The notes under the pieces are model-generated. The model did no database searches, was not told where the DNA came from, and saw nothing but the letters and a program-made list of their open reading frames with translations. A stretch of 41,153 bases of DNA from Euryarchaeota archaeon UBA130 (lineage in GTDB: Archaea > Thermoplasmatota > Poseidoniia > Poseidoniales > Thalassarchaeaceae): the NCBI GenBank assembly GCA_002505775.1, contig DAVY01000013.1, positions 49,685 through 90,837 of the forward strand, read 5' to 3'. Positions 1 through 7,278 of this stretch are shown one piece after another. The position numbers and the translations under genes were made by a program. Within the stretch, counting starts at the first letter, position 1. Every line of letters begins with the position of its first letter.

Positions 1-627
1 GCAATTTATCTTGAGGAGTATGCCAAGCCAAACCGCACAACAAAACTGATTCAAGCCTTGGTTACGAACTTAGCAGGCGTACCCTCAATTGTGTTCGGTA
101 TGTTTGGACTTGCGATTTTCGTCAAGCAAAGCGGTTTTGGCTTGGGCTTAGGCCCCTCTGTCCTCGCTGCTGGATTGACAATGGGTGTGATGGCAATGCC
201 GATAATCGTATTGGCAGGCCAGGAAGCATTGCGCAGCGTTCCTCGAAGTTTGAGAGAATCTGCCTATGGCGTAGGATGCACGAGATGGCAGGTCACCAAA
301 GACCACGTCCTCCCATCTGCAATGCCTGGAATTATGACTGGAACAATCCTAGCAATGAGCCGAATTATGGGGGAGGCCGCTCCACTGGTGGTCGTAGGTG
401 CAACTGCTATGATTTTGTTTGATCCTGATCCTTTAGCTGCCCTCAATGGAGGCAACGTCAATTTCACAGTCATTCCAATTCAGATATATTTCTGGACGGC
501 AGAACCAGAACATGCATGGCATTCGATGGCAGCGGCGGCGAGCATAGCGTTGATCTGTCTGTTGATAGCAATGAACAGCATTGCAATTGTTTTAAGACAG
601 CATTTTAGAAAGAGGTTGAAAGCATGA
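1..627 (+). CDS. pstA: Phosphate ABC transporter permease PstA (5'-truncated by window edge)
   Basis: Membrane permease of the high-affinity phosphate importer PstSCAB. The reading frame is open from base 1 (AIYLEEYAKPNRTTK...), so the N-terminus lies outside the window; an apparent TTG start at 58 is internal. The visible 208 residues carry the PstA hallmarks NLAGVPSIVFG near the start, the binding-protein-dependent permease loop around EALRSVPRSLRESAYGVG, and GTILAMSRIMGEAAPLV, with several hydrophobic segments and a final helix near the C-terminus. The stop overlaps the start of pstB (ATGA), so the two are translationally coupled. Arginine is often encoded by CGN here, unlike the gene downstream of phoU. 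The family call is secure; only the missing N-terminus is uncertain. Confidence 0.95.
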   Translation, partial: AIYLEEYAKPNRTTKLIQALVTNLAGVPSIVFGMFGLAIFVKQSGFGLGLGPSVLAAGLTMGVMAMPIIVLAGQEALRSVPRSLRESAYGVGCTRWQVTKDHVLPSAMPGIMTGTILAMSRIMGEAAPLVVVGATAMILFDPDPLAALNGGNVNFTVIPIQIYFWTAEPEHAWHSMAAAASIALICLLIAMNSIAIVLRQHFRKRLKA

Positions 628-1439
628 GTGAGATGATAGGTGGAGAAGAAGTTCCCGATTCTACGAGAGAATTAGATGTGGATGGAGAAATCGATTTGAT
701 GATTGATGATCTTGATTTGTGGTATGGGGACAAGCAAGCATTGTATGGTGTTTCACTCCCGATCGCGAAAAATAGCGTAACGTCCCTAATTGGTCCTTCC
801 GGATGTGGGAAAAGTACACTTCTACGAATGATGAATCGGATGAATGATTTGATTCCTATATGTCATTACGATGGTAAAATTTCAATGGGTGAAACAGAAA
901 TAACCGCAAAGGATGCTGACCTCGTTGAAATTCGAAAGAGCGTCGGCATGGTGTTTCAAAGACCAAATCCTTTTCCTAAATCAATTTATGATAACGTTGG
1001 CTATGGAGTCAAACTGCATACAAAACCAACGCGAGAAGAGCTCGATGCTATCATTGAAAAGAGTTTGAAGAGAGCGGCAATTTGGGATGAAGTTTCGGAT
1101 CGAATGCATGATTTGGGGACTTCACTTTCAGGTGGACAGCAACAGCGATTGTGCATTGCTCGAACAATCGCAGTTGAACCGGACATCATTTTGATGGACG
1201 AGCCATGCAGCGCTTTGGACCCAATTGCTACTGCAGCCATTGAGGAACTCATCTTGGAACTCAAGAAAGATTTCACCGTCGTGATAGTGACCCATTCAAT
1301 GTCGCAAGCGGCAAGGGTGAGCGATTATACAGGATTCATGTACCTTGGAAGACTTGTAGAGTTTGGAGAAACTGATAAGATATTTTCAGATCCAGAATTA
1401 GAATTAACAAAGAAATATATCACTGGAAGATTTGGATGA
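624..1439 (+). CDS. pstB: Phosphate ABC transporter ATP-binding protein PstB
   Basis: Cytoplasmic ATPase of the phosphate importer, 271 residues, slightly longer than the usual PstB of about 250-260 because of an acidic N-terminal leader (about 25 residues). Walker A reads GPSGCGKST, the ABC signature SLSGGQQQRL, and Walker B ILMDEPCSALDP, followed by the switch histidine in VIVTHSMSQA. The segment MVFQRPNPFPKSIYDNV is characteristic of PstB among ABC ATPases. The start overlaps the pstA stop by four bases and the stop abuts the phoU start, giving a tight pstA-pstB-phoU arrangement. PstS and PstC are expected just left of the window. Confidence 0.97.
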   Translation: MSEMIGGEEVPDSTRELDVDGEIDLMIDDLDLWYGDKQALYGVSLPIAKNSVTSLIGPSGCGKSTLLRMMNRMNDLIPICHYDGKISMGETEITAKDADLVEIRKSVGMVFQRPNPFPKSIYDNVGYGVKLHTKPTREELDAIIEKSLKRAAIWDEVSDRMHDLGTSLSGGQQQRLCIARTIAVEPDIILMDEPCSALDPIATAAIEELILELKKDFTVVIVTHSMSQAARVSDYTGFMYLGRLVEFGETDKIFSDPELELTKKYITGRFG

Positions 1440-2117
1440 GTGAATGACATGCCTATACGAACTGGATTAGATGAACGAATTGACAAAGTCCGTGCGGACT
1501 TATCTGAGTATTTTGATGAAGCAAAAATAGCCTATAGTGAGGCGATAAAGGCATTCACAAAACTCGATTCACATGTGTACAAAGAGGTCAAGCAAATACG
1601 TCAACATGCGCGAGAAGTGAATTGGGATTTGACCAATGATTTGCTGCTGATTCTCGCACTCAATCAGCCATTGATGAAAGATTTGAGAATTGTTGCCACC
1701 TACCTGCGAAGCGTGGATACCGTTGAGCGTGTGATCCGACACGCTCGGGACATCGCTCGTTCGGATCGTTCTCTTGATGAAAACGCAGAGGAGTTGCCCG
1801 AGGTAATTGTGAATTCTGTTCTTGAGATGCACAAGCACCTCAATGGACTGCTTGATACCATGAGCGCCTGTCTGACTAAAGGCGAAGAATTACCAATCGA
1901 GAATGTGAAATCAACATGGGCCATGGTAAGAGAAGAACATGGAAAGGCAGTTGGAGCCTTATCCAGCTTGAAGTCCGATACAATGGGCGGTAAGGTTGGA
2001 CGCTTGGAAGTGGTCAACATCGTCAGTCGAGTCGAACGTTCGGCCTACAATTTGGTACGACTTGGTGGACTTTGGCATCATGCTTTGAACAATGAGAACA
2101 TCATCCTTGATGATTGA
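1440..2117 (+). CDS. phoU: Phosphate signalling/uptake regulator PhoU
   Basis: A 225-residue all-helical protein of the PhoU family, which in bacteria restrains the Pst transporter and links it to phosphate signalling. The two-fold PhoU repeat is visible: the first half contains the metal-binding-type stretch DLRIVATYLRSVDTVERV, and the second half repeats the pattern with a RLEVVNIVSRVERSAYNLV helix. The GTG at 1440 directly follows the pstB TGA; an ATG nine bases downstream (1449) is an equally possible start. No PhoB/PhoR two-component partner lies in the window. Of 17 arginine codons I counted 15 CGN and 2 AGA, in contrast to the PAP2 gene immediately to the right. Confidence 0.93.
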   Translation: MNDMPIRTGLDERIDKVRADLSEYFDEAKIAYSEAIKAFTKLDSHVYKEVKQIRQHAREVNWDLTNDLLLILALNQPLMKDLRIVATYLRSVDTVERVIRHARDIARSDRSLDENAEELPEVIVNSVLEMHKHLNGLLDTMSACLTKGEELPIENVKSTWAMVREEHGKAVGALSSLKSDTMGGKVGRLEVVNIVSRVERSAYNLVRLGGLWHHALNNENIILDD

Positions 2118-2142
2118 ATCAGACTTTCCTAGGAAAATCCAG

Positions 2143-2192
2143 GCCGGCAAAAATTATCGGCATCAATGGGCCCATCCCGACTAGTTGCTCCA
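2143..2192 (-). pseudogene. Relic fragment of a PutP-like symporter gene
   Basis: About 50 bases on the minus strand match bases 3993-4042 inside the intact symporter gene with roughly seven mismatches. In the symporter's frame the fragment reads EQLVGMGPLMPIIFAGL against EHLAGMDPLMPMIFVGL. Similarity stops abruptly on both sides. The end of the PAP2 gene, including its stop codon, lies inside the fragment in another frame. It is too short to encode anything, and I read it as a remnant of a duplicated or exchanged symporter gene at an old recombination point. Confidence 0.6.
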
Positions 2193-3023
2193 GCCTGACT
2201 CGGATGCGAGTTTGTCGGGGCCTCTCTCTTCGACCATGTCGATGACCTTGGTGAACATCCTCCAGAATACGAAAGCGACTACCAGCCCTGTGACGAGATC
2301 GAACAGGTAGTGTTGCTTCGTAGCCAGGATGCTGACACAGAGCAGTGCCCACTCGACCCAGAGGAGTACCAAGAAGGGCTTGGCGAAGCGACTCTCGTGA
2401 TGGTCCCTCTGGACCCAGTGCGTGATGAGTCTGGCCAGAAGGGTGGAGTGGACGATGTGGAGGCTGGGCCATGCGTTCCATGGGTTGTCAGAGACGTGTA
2501 TGAACGTGAACAGCGCCTCCTCCAGCCAGTTCGGGGGATTGGCCTCCCAGTGCGTGTCCAACTGGTCCCTGAGGTCTATCTCAGCTGGAAGGAGTAGGAA
2601 GAAAAGCACGCAGAACATCGTGGCCATGAACAGGCCCTGGACACCCAGTGCCAGCTCCATCCTCCCCCTGTCGTCCCTGGGGGCTAGGGCCAGTGTTACG
2701 GGGTAGAACAGGTAGAGGGCGACGTAGGGAATGATCAGCCAGTTGATCACGGGAAGGCTCCTATCCAGGGCAATCTCGGGATCCCACACTGTTTCGAGGT
2801 AGTGCGCCGCGATGTTGTTCGAGATGAAGTAGGGGGCACCTATGGAGAACATTCCAACGAAGAAGATGGAGATGAGGAATGAGAATCCCCCCAGTTCCTC
2901 CCTGCGTGACCAGATTGGCCTCCAGACGCCCTTCCAAGGCCTCAATATCTTCAATGGGGCGTTATCGTCCATGCCTTCCCTAGATGTATCTAGGTCATGA
3001 ATTAAGCGATTCTCAGTCTTCAT
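2181..3023 (-). CDS. PAP2-superfamily membrane phosphatase (PAP2_3 / inositol-phosphorylceramide-synthase-like)
   Basis: Integral membrane protein of 280 residues with about six hydrophobic segments. The phosphatase core motifs are present as NAWPSLHIVHS (C2-type PSxH) and ATKQHYLFDLVTG (C3-type, with the His and Asp of the catalytic pair). The C1 motif KxxxxxxRP is not obvious, as is usual in the PAP2_3 branch that includes fungal and bacterial phospholipid or IPC synthases. A lipid phosphatase or phosphotransferase acting at the outer membrane face is likely; the substrate cannot be told. Its ATG lies inside the 3' end of the symporter gene (11-base overlap), indicating translational coupling. 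The last codons run into a putP-like relic, so the C-terminus may have been remodelled. Confidence 0.8.
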   Translation of the reverse strand: MKTENRLIHDLDTSREGMDDNAPLKILRPWKGVWRPIWSRREELGGFSFLISIFFVGMFSIGAPYFISNNIAAHYLETVWDPEIALDRSLPVINWLIIPYVALYLFYPVTLALAPRDDRGRMELALGVQGLFMATMFCVLFFLLLPAEIDLRDQLDTHWEANPPNWLEEALFTFIHVSDNPWNAWPSLHIVHSTLLARLITHWVQRDHHESRFAKPFLVLLWVEWALLCVSILATKQHYLFDLVTGLVVAFVFWRMFTKVIDMVEERGPDKLASESGWSN

Positions 3024-4479
3024 CGGGAAGTGCTTTCGACCCTAGAACTGTAACCAGGGTTGACCCTACGATGGCATAGACGAACGGCCAGAGATTGGTC
3101 AGTCCCCCTTCGAGTGCGGGGGTCGCACCTATGGTCGGATGAAACAGATACATGTAGAACTCCGAGTTCAGGGGTGGTTCGACTAGGCCATACATTGCTA
3201 CAGACGCTAAACCGGCAAAGCACCCTAGCAAGGCCCCTCTCGAGGAGACTCCCCTCCAGAGTGTGAGTAGGACGGGTGCGACTGTGGCCGCCGCCAGTAT
3301 GTCTGCAAAGAGGAATATGCCGAAAACACTCCATGCATTGAATTCGAAGCCCAGAACGGTCGGGCCTGTTGCGAGGTATATCGCTACAGGTAACATTGAC
3401 AGCGTGATTGCACGCGAGATTTGTAGGTCTACCTCCCCGTCGGATAAATCCCTCGAGACTGAAGCAACTATCGCATTCTGAAGGGTATCCGTGCTGGAGC
3501 AGACCAAAGAAATCACGAGGATGACGAATGCTCCTACTATCAGAGTGTCCCCCTTGTCGATCAGGTGGAAGAATGCCAGAGATGGGTCTGAAACCCCTCC
3601 CTGGCCAGCGGCTACGGTCCCCAAGACCCCCATGACGAAGACCAGGGGGAAGACCATTCCCGCAGCTAGGAGCGCCCCTCTCTTGAGTGCGTCATCGTCC
3701 TTGGAGGCATAGGCCCTCTGCCAGTTCCCTTGGGAGAACATCTCCGCTGCGGTTATGGCGACGACTAGTGCCAGTCCTGACTCGAAGGAGCCCATGTAAT
3801 CCATGCTCCCGAGCAACGACCAGTCATCATCCGTGTTGTAGGCCCTAGCATCATCCACTAGCTGTCCCATATCGAAACCGAAGAGTAGAACCATCAGAAC
3901 CGTCACAAAAAGGACGATCGCCCAAGCCTGTATCCTATCTGTTGCCAGAGACGCTGGGAGACCACCATAAGCGGTGTAGGCGGCAGTTACCAGACCGACG
4001 AAAATCATGGGCATCAATGGGTCCATCCCGGCTAGGTGCTCCATGGCCTTCCCGATCGCTGTGAATTCTGCGAAGAGGAAGGTGAACATGTAGAGTATCG
4101 ATATCACTCCCACATATACCTGCATAGGACGGCCGAGTCTGTGCTTTGCATAATCGGCAAGAGTGACTCCTTGTGGGAGTCTTTCCCTAATCATGGGCCC
4201 CACGTATGCCAAGAGTAGGAAGGGGGTTGCCGCCGATGCCGCATAACCCATGACATCCCAGAACCCGCCGTAGTAAGCCACCTCGGACGGTGTGAGTAGT
4301 ACCCAGACCCCCATCCCTGAAGCGAACAGGCTAAGTCCTATTCTGAGCCAGTCTTGGGTCCCTCTAGCTGAGAGGTACTCATCGGTCCCTATTTCCTCAT
4401 CGTTCGTTGCTTGGTATGCGATGTATCCAAAGATACCAAGCGTTGCAATCATCAATCCGTATGCGACGTTCGTGTCCAT
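3013..4479 (-). CDS. putP: Sodium:solute symporter (SSS family), probable Na+/proline symporter
   Basis: A 488-residue polytopic transporter with about 13 hydrophobic segments and SSS-family motifs such as GVTLADYAKHRLG in the first third, AYTAYGGLPASLATD mid-protein, and LVCSSTDTLQNAIVASVSRDL near the sodium-site serines. I chose the ATG at 4479 over an upstream in-frame start at 4527 because GGAGGAAGAGAA sits directly in front of it, a strong Shine-Dalgarno. The gene follows the pyrroline-5-carboxylate dehydrogenase by about 120 bases on the same strand, which favours proline as substrate, but SSS members also carry other solutes (amino acids, pantothenate, sugars). The gene symbol is therefore a context-based suggestion. 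Confidence 0.8.
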   Translation of the reverse strand: MDTNVAYGLMIATLGIFGYIAYQATNDEEIGTDEYLSARGTQDWLRIGLSLFASGMGVWVLLTPSEVAYYGGFWDVMGYAASAATPFLLLAYVGPMIRERLPQGVTLADYAKHRLGRPMQVYVGVISILYMFTFLFAEFTAIGKAMEHLAGMDPLMPMIFVGLVTAAYTAYGGLPASLATDRIQAWAIVLFVTVLMVLLFGFDMGQLVDDARAYNTDDDWSLLGSMDYMGSFESGLALVVAITAAEMFSQGNWQRAYASKDDDALKRGALLAAGMVFPLVFVMGVLGTVAAGQGGVSDPSLAFFHLIDKGDTLIVGAFVILVISLVCSSTDTLQNAIVASVSRDLSDGEVDLQISRAITLSMLPVAIYLATGPTVLGFEFNAWSVFGIFLFADILAAATVAPVLLTLWRGVSSRGALLGCFAGLASVAMYGLVEPPLNSEFYMYLFHPTIGATPALEGGLTNLWPFVYAIVGSTLVTVLGSKALPDED

Positions 4480-4599
4480 TTCTCTTCCTCCGCTGGCATT
4501 ACCCAGATCAGGTATATGGGTCGCCACACGAGGTGGCCTCTCAGCAAATGCTCCCCAGTGATTACGGCAACCTGGTAGGCTAAATTAACTTTGACACGG

Positions 4600-6219
4600 T
4601 CAATCTTGTTGCATGAACGGGTAGGTCCAATCTTGGGGAGGCTCGATAGTTCTCTTGACTGACCTTGGGCTGATCCATCTGAGTAGGTTTAGTGGGCCTC
4701 CTGCTTTGTCGTTGGTCCCTGATGCTCTTGCACCTCCGAAGGGTTGCTGTGCCACCACCGCACCGGTTGGCTTGTCATTGATGTAGAAGTTCCCAGCTGT
4801 GAATCGGAGTGCCTCGTATGCCTTCTTGATATTATCCTCATTGGTTGAGAAGATTGAACCAGTGAGGGCGTATGGGGAGGCCTCGTCACAGACTTTCAGA
4901 ATAGCATCGAATTCGTCGTCGTCGTACAGGTACACTGTCAGGACCGGCCCGAAGATTTCCTCGATCATGGACTCTGAATTGGGATCTTCGGTCAGGATGA
5001 TTGTTGGCTCAATGAAGTAGCCTAGGGTATCGTCATATTCCCCGCCGCAGAACACCTGGCATGAATCCCTTTCTGAGGCCCTTTGGATGTATCCAGATAT
5101 CTTGTCGAACGCTCTCTTGTCTATCACAGCGGTCATGAAGTTGGTGAAGTCTCTAGCATCGCCCATTGTAATCCTGCCAATCTCATAGGCTAGTTCTTCG
5201 GATATCTCCTCCCATACTGACTTGGGGATGTACGCGCGACTGGCGGCTGAGCACTTCTGTCCCTGGTACTCGAACGCCCCCCTTAGCAAGGCCACGACTA
5301 GCCCCCTCCTGTCGCAGTCTGGATGTGCGACGATGAAGTCCTTGCCCCCAGTCTCGCCGACAATCCTAGGATACGAATTGAGATTGGGCAGGGCAAGCCC
5401 GATTTCTTGCCACAATCCCTGGAAAGTGGAAGTCGAGCCTGTGAAGTGAAGCCCCGCAAAATCCGGGTTCGATAGCGCGACTTCGGTTATCTCCGCACCT
5501 GATCCCGGAATGAAGTTGATTACCCCGGGAGGCAGTCCGGCTTCCATCATTAGCCTCATTAGGAAATAATTCGAGTAGTACGAGTTCCTGCTTGGCTTCC
5601 AGACACTAGTGCATCCAACGATGGCAGGGGCGCTTGGAAGATTAGCGGCGATACTGGTGAAATTGAAGGGGGTTATGGACAGGACAAAGCCCTCGAGAGG
5701 CCTGATCTCAGTCGTGTTGATCACCCCTTCAGGAGAAACCAACGGCTGTAGGTCATCGTGGAATCCTCTGGCATAGTGACAGTTGAATCTCCAGAAATCA
5801 ATCAACTCGCAAGCCGAGTCTATCTCTGCCTGGAAGACTGTCTTTGATTGGTTAAGCATTGTTGATGCGTTGACCCTCATCCTCCATTCTCCTGCCAGAA
5901 GGTCGGCACACTTCTCGAAAATTTTGCACCTCTCCTCGAGGCCGATGTCTATCCAGGATTTCTGGGCATCCACGGCCGCGGAACAGGCGGATTCGATTTG
6001 TTCCATACCGGCAAGATGAACGTTTGCGAGGACATGACCGTGCCTGTGAGGGATAACCTGTTGCACTGTAACTCCTGTGAAAACATCCTCTCCGTTGATG
6101 ATGCAGGGTATCTCTATCACCTCAGACATCTGCTTGTCTATCTCCGCGATAATAGAGGCTCTTTCCGGGCTCCCGGGCGCATATCCCAGCACAGGCTCAT
6201 TCAGTGGTTGCTCAGTCAT
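4600..6219 (-). CDS. Delta-1-pyrroline-5-carboxylate / glutamate-semialdehyde dehydrogenase (ALDH4 type)
   Basis: NAD-dependent oxidation of glutamate semialdehyde (from P5C) to glutamate, the second step of proline catabolism. Family signatures resemble eukaryotic ALDH4A1 closely: NEPVLGYAPGSPER at the N-terminus, ITPFNFTSIAANLPSAPA, GETGGKD, catalytic cysteine in YQGQKCSAASRAY, and PFGGARASGTNDKAGG near the end. The ATG at 6219 gives 539 residues, matching the mature family length; an upstream GTG at 6291 would overlap the preceding gene and has poor spacing to its GGAG. Stand-alone rather than fused to proline dehydrogenase, and no proline dehydrogenase is in the window. The adjacent symporter suggests uptake plus oxidation of proline or a related compound. 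Confidence 0.93.
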   Translation of the reverse strand: MTEQPLNEPVLGYAPGSPERASIIAEIDKQMSEVIEIPCIINGEDVFTGVTVQQVIPHRHGHVLANVHLAGMEQIESACSAAVDAQKSWIDIGLEERCKIFEKCADLLAGEWRMRVNASTMLNQSKTVFQAEIDSACELIDFWRFNCHYARGFHDDLQPLVSPEGVINTTEIRPLEGFVLSITPFNFTSIAANLPSAPAIVGCTSVWKPSRNSYYSNYFLMRLMMEAGLPPGVINFIPGSGAEITEVALSNPDFAGLHFTGSTSTFQGLWQEIGLALPNLNSYPRIVGETGGKDFIVAHPDCDRRGLVVALLRGAFEYQGQKCSAASRAYIPKSVWEEISEELAYEIGRITMGDARDFTNFMTAVIDKRAFDKISGYIQRASERDSCQVFCGGEYDDTLGYFIEPTIILTEDPNSESMIEEIFGPVLTVYLYDDDEFDAILKVCDEASPYALTGSIFSTNEDNIKKAYEALRFTAGNFYINDKPTGAVVAQQPFGGARASGTNDKAGGPLNLLRWISPRSVKRTIEPPQDWTYPFMQQD

Positions 6220-6278
6220 GGTGTCCGCTGATGACTCCCATCTAACATTGTTACTGTCGGAAGGAGTCTGATTTTTCG

Positions 6279-6953
6279 CTACTTCCACCACTCCTTTTCT
6301 TGTGTGACTTTTGCCACAGGGCTTGGTTTGCCTCTTATTGATTCTAAGTATTCCTCATACCCTTCTTTTGAGGCAAATGATTCTAATTCTTGAATGGAAA
6401 CCCACCGTCCATCATCATTCCATTGCTTCCTGCCCATGGGGAGTTCAAAGCCATCGTATGGAAGCCATCCTCCATTAAACCAGTCCTTACTACCGGAGTC
6501 GACCCGGTCATCAAGACTCCAGCCGGGTACCCCTCCCTCGTTCTTAGCATAGTAGTAGAGACGGTGGGCGGTATCTCGTTTCCTGAACCAATCCCTGCCG
6601 TTTATGGCCTCTGACTGTCTTAGGTAGTCTCCTAAGTATCCCGAATCAGGATGCTCGGTGATTGATATGCCATCGGGCCCGGGAGGGAGCTTTCTGGGAA
6701 TTGATCCCGGGTCTATAGGACTCCTGAATGCCGATAATATGACACTCAGACCCATAAATTGAACAAGGAGTCCCGCCAAAAGGAATGGTATTGCGAAAGC
6801 TGTCAGGAATATAATTTCAAATAAACCCGCAGCCATACCACGTATATCACCAAGTATCATGAACGGCACCAGTGTGAATGGGAGTCCGAAGAAGAAAAGG
6901 AATACGCCACCAATGATTTTTGTAATTCTATTGCCGATACTCTCTGAATCCAT
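6279..6953 (-). CDS. Uncharacterised two-helix membrane protein
   Basis: I do not recognise this 224-residue protein. Two long hydrophobic stretches (about residues 15-40 and 45-75) form a probable hairpin in the membrane, followed by a soluble tail rich in Trp, Tyr, Gly and Asp (for example DWFNGGWLPYDGF and EKEWWK at the end). The ATG at 6953 is preceded by GGAG eight bases upstream; an earlier ATG at 6980 overlaps the previous gene's stop. It lies between a small Cys4 protein and the P5C dehydrogenase on the same strand and is probably co-transcribed. The aromatic tail resembles a ligand- or protein-interaction region, but no function can be inferred. Confidence 0.65.
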   Translation of the reverse strand: MDSESIGNRITKIIGGVFLFFFGLPFTLVPFMILGDIRGMAAGLFEIIFLTAFAIPFLLAGLLVQFMGLSVILSAFRSPIDPGSIPRKLPPGPDGISITEHPDSGYLGDYLRQSEAINGRDWFRKRDTAHRLYYYAKNEGGVPGWSLDDRVDSGSKDWFNGGWLPYDGFELPMGRKQWNDDGRWVSIQELESFASKEGYEEYLESIRGKPSPVAKVTQEKEWWK

Positions 6954-6970
6954 TCGTTCAGCTCCGATAA

Positions 6971-7255
6971 TCAGGACCATTCAGTGGGCTCGTCCTTCTT
7001 GGCCTTCTTCCAGGTGCGGTAGCATGACTTGCAGACGGTTATCCTTCTGGAGTCCCTGTTCAACCCTGACTCGCCCCATACGTCCGCGGCCCTATCGAAT
7101 GCTAGCTTTCTTCCTCCGACCTTCTTGTCGGCCCAGTTGCCACAGCCTGAGACATCGCATTTCACCTGACCCACGAATTCCTCTTCGGATTTCTTTTTGC
7201 CTTCCGGCCCAGTGGATTGCTCCCTTCTCTTGCGGGCGTTGGACTTGAAACCCAT
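6971..7255 (-). CDS. Small Cys4 (zinc-ribbon-like) protein
   Basis: A basic 94-residue protein with one probable zinc site: CDVSGC (C-x4-C) at about residue 33 and CKSC (C-x2-C) near residue 75, separated by a charged helix-like stretch. The N-terminus (KSNARKRREQ) and the end are rich in Lys/Arg, which would suit nucleic-acid or ribosome binding. It begins 23 bases after purA on the same strand and its stop overlaps an alternative start of the next gene, so it is likely part of a purA operon. I cannot place it in a named family. Retention of four cysteines in a tight operon supports it being real. Confidence 0.65.
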   Translation of the reverse strand: MGFKSNARKRREQSTGPEGKKKSEEEFVGQVKCDVSGCGNWADKKVGGRKLAFDRAADVWGESGLNRDSRRITVCKSCYRTWKKAKKDEPTEWS

Positions 7256-7278
7256 GCGATACCGTAATGGCAGGCAAA

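Noticed and set aside
2119..2481. Minus-strand frame overlapping PAP2 that contains the symporter-like peptide
   Set aside because: Only its last 20 or so residues are recognisable; the rest is PAP2 in the wrong frame. I kept the relic but not this frame as a gene.
4480..4599. Possible small gene or RNA between the symporter and P5C dehydrogenase
   Set aside because: Only a leader with AT-rich patches and the symporter's Shine-Dalgarno is visible; no structure or frame of note.
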